Shown here piece after piece: positions 26,871 to 37,002 of a DNA stretch of 64,000 nucleotides. The position numbers and the translations under genes were made by a program. Numbering within the stretch: the first letter of the stretch is position 1; every line of letters starts with the position of its first letter. Below the pieces are notes generated by a model. That model saw only the letters and a list, made by a program, of their open reading frames with translations. It was not told the origin of the DNA and searched no databases. Origin of the DNA: an uncultured Porphyromonadaceae bacterium (lineage in GTDB: Bacteria; Bacteroidota; Bacteroidia; Bacteroidales; Muribaculaceae); the NCBI GenBank assembly GCA_947175645.1, contig CAMWNP010000007.1, positions 1-64,000 of the forward strand. Reading direction: 5' to 3'.

Positions 26871-28688
26871 TCAGAATTGTGGGTTCATTGATTTCACAAT
26901 GCGACGGAGTTCACGTCCGCTGTAAGGAGTAGCGTTCATGCGCTGTTTTGCAGAACCTACTTCATTGTTGCCACGAACTGCCTTGAAGGCTTTCTTGGTG
27001 CTTTGTTCACTTTCATTCGCAAAGACTTGGAAACCACCGGGAAGACGTGATGAGTACCAATTATCTCCTCCGTTGAATGAGATGAAGCATGTTGTAGCGG
27101 GGAACCAGAATACATCGTCTTCATAAGTACCTCTATATTCAGCATCAAGGTCAGTGAAGTATCCCTTGGTAGCGATGGTTGCTATACCTTGAGCGATAAA
27201 ACCGTTACCGGTGCTCTGGGGTTCGATGTAAACATCCGTGGGATCCTGAGCGTTGATTTCAATGTTGTAGACGCCGGGTTCAGCAAATTTACCCATGGGA
27301 GAGTTTGCGCCATAGGGGCTGAGGAGGCGGTAGATGCCCTGACGCTTAGTGCTGCGCTGGATAGCACATGGCCACATCCAATCTTGGTATACTTCATCGT
27401 ATGAAGTAACAGCCAACATCCAACCATCGAGGATATAAGCAGTTCCTGCATCTTCCCATTCAGAACCGCCCAAGATAACTTCAGCGATGTCAGAACCGAC
27501 TTCCTGAGGCTTGCCTTCAGCGTAGGTAACAGCCATGATGGTGTAGATTCCACCTTCAGTGATGGGGATCTTAACTTCACCGGAAGCGGTTACTTCAATA
27601 TAATCCACTTCGTCGTTAACAATGGCCTGCTGGAGAGCCACGGGGTCAGATGTAACGGCAGCAGCAACGCGTGCTGATTCCACATCATCACCAAGTTCAA
27701 CCTGAGCGCAGAGGAAAGTCTGATCATCAGGGTCAGTGAAACGGCCTGAGTAAGCGACTTCGGCAGAATAGTCGGTGAGTACTACACCGGGGAGAACCAG
27801 GCGCCAGCCTGATTTGCTGAGAGGACCGACCCAACCTTGGGAATAGGGTTCAGCAGTTGAAGTGAAGTAGAATGAATCAGGCATAGTGAGGATTCCACCT
27901 TTATTAGTACCGCAATAACCTGCAGCCGCAATCATATCGAGTGTATATTCGGGGTTGGCGAGTAACCTGGCTGCACCACAGGTGAATGTCATCACACCGA
28001 TACTGTAATCCATGTTAGTGCAGAATTCCTCCATGTAGACCTGATCCGCTTTTTCAGCGTGAACATACATGTAGTATGTTTCGTTAGAGGTCATATCACC
28101 GGCTTCGGTATATGGGAATACGCCAACACCATAGGGGTTCTTCACGCGGTAGTAACCGGGGGTGATTTCGCTTTCCTCGATTTCAACAGAGTAAGTCAAC
28201 TGATCAATTACATAGATACCGCATATGAGGGCATCAGTGTAGAGACCTGTACCGAGTTTTTTCCAGGGAGCAGGAAGAACAGCGTCGAAAGTGTAGTCGG
28301 TGTTACCATAGATGTCGCCCTGGCTTACAACTGCAGTGATGGAATATTTTTCATCATAAACAAGATCAGCGGGGTCATAGGTGATAACCAGTTCGGTTGT
28401 CAGCGCACCGTCAGCGAATGTCACCTGAGAGGGGATACCGAAAAGGCCTGAGGGGTCAGAAACGGTGATCTGAGCGGTGGAAGGTGCGTCTTTAGACGAG
28501 CGGGCTACAGGGACTGAGAAAGATGTTTTATTTCTGTCGAGGGTGTAGGTTGCTGCAGTGGTGGGGAAATAAGCACCATTGGACTGAACTCCTTCAACAT
28601 AATCAACATCGTTTCCGCCGTCGCAGGAAACCATAGTCACTGCGGAGAAGGCGAGCATAGCCAGTATTGTTGATTTGAATAATTTCAT
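26871..28688 (-). CDS. Surface lipoprotein of a SusC/SusD locus
   Basis: 605 residues. The signal peptide ends in a lipobox (MVSC, Cys near residue 23) followed by acidic residues, a typical outer-membrane surface lipoprotein start. Residues about 38-125 form a beta-sandwich of Calx-beta-like character seen in SusD-linked surface proteins. The remainder has two or three further beta-rich segments of about 150 residues with repeated phrases such as FTDPDDQTF and YRGTYEDDVFWFPA. It is the third gene after susC and susD and probably serves as an additional ligand-binding protein (SusE/SGBP position). The substrate is unknown. The terminator at 26811-26848 closes the operon. Confidence 0.75.
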   Translation of the reverse strand: MKLFKSTILAMLAFSAVTMVSCDGGNDVDYVEGVQSNGAYFPTTAATYTLDRNKTSFSVPVARSSKDAPSTAQITVSDPSGLFGIPSQVTFADGALTTELVITYDPADLVYDEKYSITAVVSQGDIYGNTDYTFDAVLPAPWKKLGTGLYTDALICGIYVIDQLTYSVEIEESEITPGYYRVKNPYGVGVFPYTEAGDMTSNETYYMYVHAEKADQVYMEEFCTNMDYSIGVMTFTCGAARLLANPEYTLDMIAAAGYCGTNKGGILTMPDSFYFTSTAEPYSQGWVGPLSKSGWRLVLPGVVLTDYSAEVAYSGRFTDPDDQTFLCAQVELGDDVESARVAAAVTSDPVALQQAIVNDEVDYIEVTASGEVKIPITEGGIYTIMAVTYAEGKPQEVGSDIAEVILGGSEWEDAGTAYILDGWMLAVTSYDEVYQDWMWPCAIQRSTKRQGIYRLLSPYGANSPMGKFAEPGVYNIEINAQDPTDVYIEPQSTGNGFIAQGIATIATKGYFTDLDAEYRGTYEDDVFWFPATTCFISFNGGDNWYSSRLPGGFQVFANESEQSTKKAFKAVRGNNEVGSAKQRMNATPYSGRELRRIVKSMNPQF

Positions 28689-28767
28689 TTCTGATTGTTT
28701 TAATTCAATAAAAAAAATGATAATGGAGAGAGGAGTGGGAGAAATGCAGTGAATGACAACTCAGTTA

Positions 28768-30432
28768 TCAGCCCTGAATGGGAACGGGACGAGAACCCTG
28801 TTCGTTGTTACCTGCAGAAGAACCAACGGGAGCGTTCTGGTTAAGAGCGGGGTTGGTCTGCATTTCATCTTCAGGAATCTGCATGATGCGCACGGGGTCA
28901 TTTGCGGGGATGTCATAGCGGAATACGTTTACACATCCTGCCTGACGGCGGTTAACCGCCTTGCCCAGACGCTGGAGATCAAAGTAAGCGAGACCTTCAC
29001 CCCAGAGTTCGATACGGCGTTTGTTCCAGATGAGTTCCTGCATTGCTTCGGGAGTAGAAGCGTTGCAAACGAAAGAGGGATTACGATAAGTTTTCTCGAA
29101 GTTGGTGAGAAGTTCAACAGCAGCAGTCATCTGGTTGCTCATTGCAAGACCTTCAGCAGCGATGTAGTACATTTCCTCAATACGCATCAAGGGGATATCG
29201 TTAGCGTTTACAGTCTGCTCGTCAACAGACTGGTAAGAGTCGAATTTGACGTTGGTGTGAGGGACAAGGGAAGCGTCAGAGTCAGCGATAGTACCTTTTC
29301 CGTAAGAGAGGAGGTATTCCTGACGCTCGGCGGGAAGGATGGGAGAATTAAAATCGTCATCAAGCCACCAGCCTTTACGAACGTCATCACCGGGAATTGC
29401 ATTCCAGAGATCATCGGCAATAGCACGCCAGCAACCTGCGTTGGTATAACCGTCGGCGAAAGAGCAGAGCATCGAGGGGTTGTTGACGATGCCGATTGTT
29501 ACGACACGGTCAGTTTCAGCGATTGCGATACCCCACATCCAGTTGTGCTCAGACATGCTGCTGAAGCCGGGCTTAGAACATTCCTCGATAGAGATGGGTG
29601 AAGTGGATGATACGGCGATTGCCTTCTGAGCGTCAGCGGCAGCCTCAGCGTATTTACCCATGGTGAGATATGCGCGGGCACGAAGACCGTAGAGGGCGTC
29701 AAGAAAGAGCATACGGCGGGGTTTGGTGGGAACGTAAGAGGCGATGTTCACATCAGAACTTTCTGTACCGGCGATTGCCTCGGTGAGGTCAGTGATAATT
29801 CTGGTATAAACTTCCTCAACAGAAGCACGGGGAGCACCTTCAGCACCGGCCACGTCAGCATTTTCCTCAGTAATTATGGGCACACAAGGCTTGTCCTGAT
29901 TACCTACATAATTGTACTGGTACATCTGAGCGAGAACCCAGTAGTTGAAAGAACGGAAACCGAGAGCCTGCGCGCGGAACATCTTGAGTTCAGAATTCTC
30001 AGTGTCAGCGGGGATTGAGGCAAGAACGGTGTTTGCAACGTAAATCTGGTTATACATGTAAACCCAGATACCATATGATGGATCACTTTGAGGAGTAATG
30101 ATGGTTCCGTAGTAACCCATCCAGCCGTTAAAGTGGTTGTAACCGATGTAACGGGCGTTCATATCGGCGGTCATGTGGTCCATACCGAGCATTGCACCGG
30201 CGTAGCCGTAGTCCCAGTCGGTACGTGAAGCGAAGCCCGCTCCATAACAGCGGCTGAAGTTGGCGGAGATACCGGTGACACCGGCAACAGCCATTTCAGG
30301 GGTGATTTCAAGCACTTCGGCCTTGGTCTGTGAGGTCACGTAGTAGCCTTCGTAAACGGTGTCGAGGTCGTTACAAGATACCAGAGCCACGCCCATAAGA
30401 GCCGATGCGATAACTTTATTTATATTTTTCAT
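28768..30432 (-). CDS. SusD/RagB-family nutrient-binding lipoprotein
   Basis: 554 residues with lipobox LVSC (Cys20). The N-terminal TPR-like scaffold contains FRAQALGFRSFNYWVLAQMYQ (about 155-175), the RAEA.R...Y hallmark of the family. The C-terminal part has LMRIEEMYYIAAEGLA (about 411-426) and WNKRRIELWGEGLAYFDLQR (about 462-481), the typical SusD C-terminal signature. SusD lids close over the SusC channel on the outer membrane and capture glycans or peptides. It follows susC by 36 bp. No glycoside hydrolase, sulfatase or peptidase gene is adjacent, so the ligand cannot be named. Confidence 0.95.
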   Translation of the reverse strand: MKNINKVIASALMGVALVSCNDLDTVYEGYYVTSQTKAEVLEITPEMAVAGVTGISANFSRCYGAGFASRTDWDYGYAGAMLGMDHMTADMNARYIGYNHFNGWMGYYGTIITPQSDPSYGIWVYMYNQIYVANTVLASIPADTENSELKMFRAQALGFRSFNYWVLAQMYQYNYVGNQDKPCVPIITEENADVAGAEGAPRASVEEVYTRIITDLTEAIAGTESSDVNIASYVPTKPRRMLFLDALYGLRARAYLTMGKYAEAAADAQKAIAVSSTSPISIEECSKPGFSSMSEHNWMWGIAIAETDRVVTIGIVNNPSMLCSFADGYTNAGCWRAIADDLWNAIPGDDVRKGWWLDDDFNSPILPAERQEYLLSYGKGTIADSDASLVPHTNVKFDSYQSVDEQTVNANDIPLMRIEEMYYIAAEGLAMSNQMTAAVELLTNFEKTYRNPSFVCNASTPEAMQELIWNKRRIELWGEGLAYFDLQRLGKAVNRRQAGCVNVFRYDIPANDPVRIMQIPEDEMQTNPALNQNAPVGSSAGNNEQGSRPVPIQG

Positions 30433-30468
30433 TTTATTGTTCAGTTTAAGTCAATGATAACGTTGGAC

Positions 30469-33400
30469 TTAGAAAGAGACGCGGAGACCACCTGAGATGG
30501 AGCGCATAGTTGAATAGTTGGTGTTTGAAGCGGCAGTGAAAGACTGACGGGGATCAAGACCTTTGCGTGCTGACCAGAGCGCGAGGTTTTCAGCGGCGCC
30601 GTAAACGCGGAGTTCGCTTATGCCGATGCGTTCTGTGAGAGATTTGGGAAGGGTGTAACCGATAGTGAGGTTGTTGAAGCAGAGGTAGTTGCTGTTTGTG
30701 AGGAAGCGGGTTGAGAGTGAGTTCTGGCTCTGGAACTTATCATCAGATGCTATACGGGGAACATCTGTGTTGGTGTTTTCAGGAGTCCAAGCCTTGAGGA
30801 TATCCTGGTGCCAGTTGCGACCCATTGAAGAAGTGTCACCACCCCACATGAAAGAAGCGTAAGTGTTATCGTAGATTCGACCGCCCATCTGATAAGAGAA
30901 AGAGGTTGAAATGTCGAAGTCATAAACCTTGAGATTGAATCCGAAACCACCGTATGCTTTGGGAAGGATATTGCCTGTTTCCTTACGGTTTGAAGTATAG
31001 GCTGCATTATAGTAGTTGGTATCGTATTCGTAAACATCGTAAACCTCGGTTACGGGGTTACCGTCGGCATCGGTAGTGTTGACAGTGTTCTGACCGATCA
31101 TGTTGTAGTTGATACGGTAACTGCCGTCAGACATTTCCTTGGGAAGATCTGCAGCAGCAGTACCCTGGGGGAATTCTGCCTTACCGCGATAGAGTGCGTA
31201 ACCGTCTGCGGGGTTAACGCCTGCCCATTCTACGAGATACATATTATAAAGAGCCTTACCTTCAACGAAGATTCTTGAACCGGAGATCCAGTTGCCGTCT
31301 TCGTCAAGGATAGAGGGATCAAGATGGAGCACCTTGCTTGAGGGAAGAGTGATGTTTGCGTTAATGTCAAGGGTGATGTTCTTGGTTTCGATAGGACGGT
31401 AGTTAACCTCGAGTTCGAGACCGCTGTTGCGGATAGAACCGGTGTTCATGGGGATTGAAGAGTAACCCAGAGATGGTGCGGTGGGCACGTTGAAGAGCAT
31501 GTCGTCGGTCTGACGGTTGAAGTAGTCGATAGAACCGGCAACCTTACCGTTGAGGAAACTGTAGTCAACACCGATGTTGAATGCGTTAGACTGTTCCCAT
31601 TTGATTTTGGAGTTACCTTTGTACTGGAGAGTACCGTCAGAGAATACGCCGTTGGCACCTGACATACGGTACTGGTCCTGATAAGCGAACCAAGAGTAGA
31701 CTGAACTACCGATGCGGTCGTTACCGTTCTGGCCGTAAGAAGCCTTGAATTTCAACATGTCGAGCCAAGTGTAGTCACGCATGAATTTTTCTTTTGCGAT
31801 GTCCCAGCCGAAAGAAGCAGACCAGAAGTTACCCCAGCGGCAGTCAGGAGCAAATCGAGAAGAAGCGTCACGACGATAAGATATCATGAAGAAGTAGCGT
31901 CCGTCGTAGTTATATTTACCACGAGCGATGATACCGCGGTGAGCGAGGGTGTAGCCGTTACCACCGCCTTTAAGTTGGTCGATGGTGTTGTCAACTGCCC
32001 AAGAGTTGGGGTTGTAGAGGTTAGAACCGATAGCCCAAACGTTTTCGATGTTATAATCGTCAGATTCGTAACCAACCATGATGTCGGCGTTGTGAACCTT
32101 GTTGAAAGTGCGTGCGTAAGTAGCGGTACCGAGTACGTTGATGTTACGGTAGCGAGTGCTCTGCTGCTGTGCCTGACCGCCATAAGATGCTGACTGGCCG
32201 TAGAGGCTGCTTGAGCGGTAGTGGAGACGGGTGTTGTCAACACGGTAGCCCATAGTACCGCTGATGGTAAGACCTTCGATGGGAGTGATGATAGCAGACC
32301 ATTTACCGTCGAAGATGTCAGAGAGGTAATCCTCTGTGCCGTAGTGGAGGTCACCTGAGGGGTTAGACTGTGACATGAAAGCACGGGTGCGGTTTGTAGA
32401 TTTTGAATCACCGTAGTCGAAGAGGGGAAGACCATAAACATCGTTGTACATCACGTTACCCTGAGCGTCACGAACATACATAGGATAGATGGGTGAGATC
32501 ATATTTGCCACGTAGAAGAGGTTGTCAGAACCACCTGAGTTGTCTACCTGACCATCGGGATAACCTGAGTTGGTGTAAGTGTAGTTAAGGTTGGTGGAGA
32601 GTTTCAACCATTTTTTAGCCTGATATTCAACAGAAGCACGGGTTGAGAGACGGTTGAAGTGAGAACCTGCGATAAGACCTTCATCTTCGAGGTAAGCACC
32701 AGAGAGGTAGTAGTTGATTTTGTCAGTACCGCCTGAAACAGCAAGGCTGTATTCCTGACGCATACCGTTGATCATTGATTCGTCAACCCAGTTGTCAGCG
32801 AGGTAAGTATATTCACCGTCGGAGTAGCCGGGAGTTGCGTTGGGGTTGAATTTACCGTTTGTACCGATGAAAAGTTCACCGTTGGGAACTGACCATGTCT
32901 GATAGCCCAGGGGTGCCCAGAGGTTCTGGTTAGCATATAAATGGGCTTCAGTTTCACTCATACCGTTGTAGCGGGTAGCACCATTGTAGAGTGCCTGGTA
33001 AACGGTTTCCATATACTGCTGCTGGTTAACAGTGCGGTACATTGCCACCTGACGTGAGTTAGAACCCCAGCGTGCGTCGAAGGTGATCTTGGCCTCACCC
33101 TGTTTACCTGACTTGGTGGTGATGAGGATGACACCGTTGGCACCACGCGCACCGTAAAGAGCGGTTGAAGCGGCGTCCTTGAGGACGGTCATTGATTCGA
33201 TATCCTGAGTGTTGATTGCGGAGATGTCGCCATCGTAGGGCATACCGTCAACAACATAAAGGGGAGTAGCCACGGCGTTGATGGTACCGATACCGCGGAT
33301 ACGTACTGTAGGAGCGGAACCGGGCTGACCGTTGCTTGAGAGAATCTGCACACCTGAAACTTTACCTGAGAGTGCTGAAGTAGCAGAGGAAACGAGCGCG

Positions 33401-33789
33401 TCCTCAAGTTGATCTGCTTTCACAACAGATGCTGCACCGGTGTATTCTGATTTTTTCACAGTACCGTAAGCAACGACGATGACTTCATCAAGTTGAGTGT
33501 TTTCATGAAGTTTGATCACCATGTTTCCGGGAGTGATGTTCACGGTCTGTGCTTCATAACCTACATAACTGACTTCAATCTGTTTTGCAGACTGAGGAGC
33601 GGAGATTGAGAAGTTACCGTCAACATCAGTAGAAATTCCCAAAGAGGTTCCTACGATACGGACATTGGCACCGACAAGGGGCTCATTTTCCGAAGCTGAG
33701 AGAACAGTACCTGTGACTGTCTTGTTCTGCGCGGCAACACAGAGAACAGCCAGCATTACTGTCAAAAATGATAGAAACAGCTTTTTCAT
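30469..33789 (-). CDS. SusC/RagA-family TonB-dependent outer-membrane transporter
   Basis: 1,106 residues. A signal peptide (cleavage near residue 20, VAAQ) is followed by a carboxypeptidase-regulatory-like domain (about 22-100). The plug domain (about 115-235) has the SusC signature VVDGMPYDGDISAINTQDIE and LKDAASTALYGARGANGVIL. A 22-strand barrel ends in aromatic Phe. It imports a TonB-energised substrate together with SusD downstream. A TATATTTG box lies at 33899-33892, about 100 bp before the ATG. No ECF sigma/anti-sigma pair or hybrid two-component regulator is adjacent, so its induction is unknown. Confidence 0.95.
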   Translation of the reverse strand: MKKLFLSFLTVMLAVLCVAAQNKTVTGTVLSASENEPLVGANVRIVGTSLGISTDVDGNFSISAPQSAKQIEVSYVGYEAQTVNITPGNMVIKLHENTQLDEVIVVAYGTVKKSEYTGAASVVKADQLEDALVSSATSALSGKVSGVQILSSNGQPGSAPTVRIRGIGTINAVATPLYVVDGMPYDGDISAINTQDIESMTVLKDAASTALYGARGANGVILITTKSGKQGEAKITFDARWGSNSRQVAMYRTVNQQQYMETVYQALYNGATRYNGMSETEAHLYANQNLWAPLGYQTWSVPNGELFIGTNGKFNPNATPGYSDGEYTYLADNWVDESMINGMRQEYSLAVSGGTDKINYYLSGAYLEDEGLIAGSHFNRLSTRASVEYQAKKWLKLSTNLNYTYTNSGYPDGQVDNSGGSDNLFYVANMISPIYPMYVRDAQGNVMYNDVYGLPLFDYGDSKSTNRTRAFMSQSNPSGDLHYGTEDYLSDIFDGKWSAIITPIEGLTISGTMGYRVDNTRLHYRSSSLYGQSASYGGQAQQQSTRYRNINVLGTATYARTFNKVHNADIMVGYESDDYNIENVWAIGSNLYNPNSWAVDNTIDQLKGGGNGYTLAHRGIIARGKYNYDGRYFFMISYRRDASSRFAPDCRWGNFWSASFGWDIAKEKFMRDYTWLDMLKFKASYGQNGNDRIGSSVYSWFAYQDQYRMSGANGVFSDGTLQYKGNSKIKWEQSNAFNIGVDYSFLNGKVAGSIDYFNRQTDDMLFNVPTAPSLGYSSIPMNTGSIRNSGLELEVNYRPIETKNITLDINANITLPSSKVLHLDPSILDEDGNWISGSRIFVEGKALYNMYLVEWAGVNPADGYALYRGKAEFPQGTAAADLPKEMSDGSYRINYNMIGQNTVNTTDADGNPVTEVYDVYEYDTNYYNAAYTSNRKETGNILPKAYGGFGFNLKVYDFDISTSFSYQMGGRIYDNTYASFMWGGDTSSMGRNWHQDILKAWTPENTNTDVPRIASDDKFQSQNSLSTRFLTNSNYLCFNNLTIGYTLPKSLTERIGISELRVYGAAENLALWSARKGLDPRQSFTAASNTNYSTMRSISGGLRVSF

Positions 33790-34364
33790 ACTAAAATTGT
33801 AACATAAATTAATAAATGATTAGTCTTCAAATTCAATTACAGCACGCGTTAAACCTGGGTGTTTTAACTTTAGTTTAACATATATTCTGCAAATATAGGT
33901 AAAAATTTCCAAGTAAAAACAATATTAGAGGAAAAAATTCATTTTTTAACACTTTTATAACTATGTTATTAAACATAATTAAGAAAAATGGTGTTTACGA
34001 GGCCGAAATTGAATTATTTGCGATGAATTTGATAAAAGTTTTACTTCATAATGAATTCGGGGAAATTTGTTCGGATTTGTAATTTCGGACAAATCCGCAG
34101 CCGGTGACAAATTGGAGCATGTTTTTATTGAAACCGTAGCAAAATGACAAAACAGGAGCCACACCGGAGAATCCACGACATAAGGCGATAAAGATGCGGC
34201 TTTTGCCTGTGTGGGAGCAGACAGGATGGAGAAGGCTTTCTGCATACCGATGGAGAGGGGTAGATGCGACAATCATATATCCCCCAAAACGGTTGTCACA
34301 GATGGACGGAGACTACATGATTTTTCCGTTGGCGGGACGGGATTTGCTCTTTTTATAAAAAATC
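33790..34364. other. Intergenic region upstream of susC
   Basis: About 575 bp without a supportable gene. It holds the susC promoter box near 33892-33899 and a perfect 9-bp inverted repeat at 34072-34097. Open frames here lack recognisable protein features. Confidence 0.5.
34072..34097. repeat. Perfect inverted repeat, possible operator
   Basis: CGGATTTGT and ACAAATCCG flank an 8-nt spacer. There is no adjacent T-run. It lies 280 bp upstream of susC, so an operator or a decayed terminator are both possible. Confidence 0.35.
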
Positions 34365-34398
34365 AGGAGGTGCACCCGAATAGATGGCACACCTCCTT
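34365..34398 (-). terminator. Terminator of the outer-membrane barrel gene
   Basis: AGGAGGTG pairs with CACCTCCT. On the minus strand it is followed by GATTTTTTATA. Confidence 0.75.
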
Positions 34399-34427
34399 TA
34401 TATTATATAATGTATAAACAGGCTTGT

Positions 34428-34970
34428 TTAGAAATGATATGAGAATCCGAAACTGAGGTCGTTAGAACTGAAGTGGAATCCCCATTCATCGGCATATCCG
34501 CCGTCTTTGGCCGCATCGTTGGCGCCTTTATATCCGAGGAAACCTACCTTGGCGAGAAGGGTTACTTTATCAGATACATCGTAAGACACACCGGGAGTAA
34601 CACCTACGTTCCATACTACTGCAGTGTCGCTGTCGTCCCCACCTTTGTAAGATGTTTTACCTGCACCGACACCAAATTCGCCCTGAACGAAGAATTTCAC
34701 TTTACCGGTCTGATAGAAGTTATAACGGTAGTAGGGGTTGATCTGGAACACGTTTGTCGTGATACCGGGTGTATGATCATAGGTCCATCCGATTGTGGTA
34801 CCGATATCTGTTTTATCACTGAGGGTGTAGCCTACTTCAGGCATGATAGTCATTTCAGTTTTGTGTTCTGAACCGTTACGCCAGGCACCGATAGAACCAC
34901 CGGCATAGATTTGTGCGGATGCGCAGAGTGAAGAAATTGCCGCTACTGCGAGTAATAAGTACTTTTTCAT
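34428..34970 (-). CDS. Small outer-membrane beta-barrel protein
   Basis: 180 residues. A signal peptide (MKKYLLLAVAAISSLCASAQ) precedes alternating amphipathic beta strands with aromatic girdles, and the protein ends in HF, a C-terminal Phe typical of barrels recognised by the BAM complex. It matches the OMP_b-brl (porin-like, OmpX/OmpA-barrel) class, predicted at 8 strands. The role is unknown; members often serve adhesion or stress roles. It is monocistronic, with its own terminator. Confidence 0.82.
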   Translation of the reverse strand: MKKYLLLAVAAISSLCASAQIYAGGSIGAWRNGSEHKTEMTIMPEVGYTLSDKTDIGTTIGWTYDHTPGITTNVFQINPYYRYNFYQTGKVKFFVQGEFGVGAGKTSYKGGDDSDTAVVWNVGVTPGVSYDVSDKVTLLAKVGFLGYKGANDAAKDGGYADEWGFHFSSNDLSFGFSYHF

Positions 34971-35054
34971 AAATTTGAAGTTTGGTTATTGAATTACATG
35001 TATAACGTCCGGACCGGAAAAATGTTCACGGTGGCGTCGAAAGGATGAAAAGAA

Positions 35055-35093
35055 AGCAGGAGGACAATCCGGTGTGAGCGGAAAATCCTCCTG
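35055..35093 (-). terminator. Terminator of rpsA
   Basis: GCAGGAGGA pairs with TCCTCCTGC, with inner TCCG/CGGA pairing, and is followed on the minus strand by a T-rich tract (TTTCTTTTC). Confidence 0.65.
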
Positions 35094-35133
35094 CGGGAAT
35101 GGTTATTATCTGTTACGCTTGTGGCGCTACGGA

Positions 35134-36924
35134 TTATTTACCTTTTGAAAGTTGCTCTTTGAGGGCAGCGAGTGCTTCGATGTCGCCGAGAGTGGTTTTT
35201 TCAATAGGAGTTGAGAGCATGGGCGCTTCTTCCTTGCGAGCGCGTTTAGCCTTGCGGGGCTGTTCAGCAGCGGGTGCTTTTTCAGCCTTTGCTTCATCTT
35301 CGAAGATGCGGCTGTGGCTGAGGATGATGCGCTTGTTGTCCTTGTTGAATTCAATCACCTTGAAGTTGAGTTTTTCATCAACTTTAGCGGTTGTGCCGTC
35401 CTCTTTGGTGAGGTGTTTGGGAGTTGCGAATCCTTCAACACCGTAAGGAAGTGCGATTACAGCACCCTTGTCGAGCATTTCAATGATTGTTCCTTCGTGA
35501 ACAGAGCCAACGGTGAAGATTGTCTGGAATACATCCCAGGGGTTTTCTTCGAGTTGTTTGTGACCGAGGCTGAGACGACGGTTTTCCTTGTCGATTTCAA
35601 GTACCTGGACATCGATGTTGGCACCGATCTGGGTGAATTCGCTGGGGTGTTTGATTTTCTTGGTCCAAGAGAGGTCGCTGATGTGGATCAGACCGTCAAC
35701 GCCTTCTTCGATTTCAACGAAAACGCCGAAGTTGGTGAAGTTGCGAACTTTTGCAGAGTGTTTGCTGCCAACGGGGTAGCGTACTTCGATATCTTCCCAG
35801 GGATCCTGTTTGAGTTGTTTGATGCCGAGGCTCATCTTGCGGTCCTCACGGTCGAGAGTGAGTACAACTGCTTCGATTTCGTCGCCAACTTTCATGAAGT
35901 CCTGAGCGGAACGGAGGTGCTGGCTCCATGACATTTCGCTTACGTGGATGAGACCTTCTACGCCGGGAGCGATTTCAATGAATGCGCCGTAGTCAGCCAT
36001 GACAACAACTTTACCTTTAACCTTGTCACCAACTTTGAGGTCGGGGTTAAGGGCATCCCAGGGATGGGGATGGAGTTGTTTGAGACCGAGGGCGATACGT
36101 TTCTTTTCGTCGTCGAAGTCGAGGATAACCACGTTGAGTTTCTGGTCGAGTTGAACCACTTCTTCGGGATGGCTTACGCGGCCCCAAGAGAGGTCAGTGA
36201 TGTGGATAAGACCGTCAACACCACCGAGGTCGATGAACACGCCGTAGGTAGTGATGTTTTTAACTGTACCTTCGAGTACCTGACCTTTTTCGAGTTTAGC
36301 GATGATTTCGCGTTTCTGCTGTTCGAGTTCAGCCTCGATGAGGGCTTTGTGAGAAACAACGACGTTTTTGAATTCTTCGTTGATTTTGACAACTTTGAAT
36401 TCCATGGTCTTGCCTACGAAGATATCGTAGTCACGGATGGGTTTAACGTCAATCTGTGATCCGGGGAGGAATGCCTCGATGCCGAATACGTCGACGATCA
36501 TGCCGCCTTTAGTGCGGCATTTGATGTAACCTTTGATGATTTCATCGTTGGCAAGAGCCTGGTTGACACGTTCCCAAGAGCGGGAAGCGCGGGCTTTGCG
36601 GTGTGAGAGGATGAGTTGACCCTTTTTGTCTTCCTGGTTTTCGATGAAGACTTCCACAACGTCACCGACCTTGATGTCGGGGTTGTAGCGGAATTCACTC
36701 ATGGGGATGATGCCGTCGCTCTTGTAGCCGATGTTAACCACTGCTTCGCGTTTGTTAAGTGCGATGATGGTACCTTCGATTACATCCTTGTCTTTAACGG
36801 TGTTAAGCGATTCATCATAAGTTTTGGTGAGTTCTTCACGAGATTTCTCACCGGGGGTTTCGCCTTTTTCGTAGGCTTCCCAATCGAAGTCTTCGAGAGG
36901 GCTGTTTTTTAATTCTTCAGTCAT
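35134..36924 (-). CDS. rpsA: 30S ribosomal protein S1
   Basis: 596 residues with six S1 RNA-binding domains, each about 70-85 residues, with repeated phrases such as GVFVEIEEGVDGLIHISDLSW and GAFIEIAPGVEGLIHVSEMSW shortened across repeats. S1 binds mRNA and helps start translation, which matters in Bacteroidetes where Shine-Dalgarno sequences are weak. An acidic N-terminal arm (residues 1-35) and a lysine/alanine-rich C-terminal tail (about 545-596, KAEKAPAAEQPRKAKRARK) flank the domains. Its promoter is at 37003-37033 and the leader of about 70 nt contains a small ACGGC/GCCGT hairpin. Confidence 0.95.
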   Translation of the reverse strand: MTEELKNSPLEDFDWEAYEKGETPGEKSREELTKTYDESLNTVKDKDVIEGTIIALNKREAVVNIGYKSDGIIPMSEFRYNPDIKVGDVVEVFIENQEDKKGQLILSHRKARASRSWERVNQALANDEIIKGYIKCRTKGGMIVDVFGIEAFLPGSQIDVKPIRDYDIFVGKTMEFKVVKINEEFKNVVVSHKALIEAELEQQKREIIAKLEKGQVLEGTVKNITTYGVFIDLGGVDGLIHITDLSWGRVSHPEEVVQLDQKLNVVILDFDDEKKRIALGLKQLHPHPWDALNPDLKVGDKVKGKVVVMADYGAFIEIAPGVEGLIHVSEMSWSQHLRSAQDFMKVGDEIEAVVLTLDREDRKMSLGIKQLKQDPWEDIEVRYPVGSKHSAKVRNFTNFGVFVEIEEGVDGLIHISDLSWTKKIKHPSEFTQIGANIDVQVLEIDKENRRLSLGHKQLEENPWDVFQTIFTVGSVHEGTIIEMLDKGAVIALPYGVEGFATPKHLTKEDGTTAKVDEKLNFKVIEFNKDNKRIILSHSRIFEDEAKAEKAPAAEQPRKAKRARKEEAPMLSTPIEKTTLGDIEALAALKEQLSKGK

Positions 36925-37002
36925 GTAAAAAGAATGGTTAATAAATAGGGTTAATTAAATCACAAAATGCAGTCAACGGCGAGATGCCGTGGATTGCGTG
37001 TG

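Noticed and set aside
33979-34272. A 97-codon frame on the minus strand upstream of susC
   Set aside because: Composition is atypical, there is no signal peptide or known domain, and it crosses a perfect inverted repeat. Treated as chance.
34971-35054. Possible small gene between the barrel protein and rpsA
   Set aside because: The gap is short, rich in terminator-like pairing, and has no start codon with a sensible frame.
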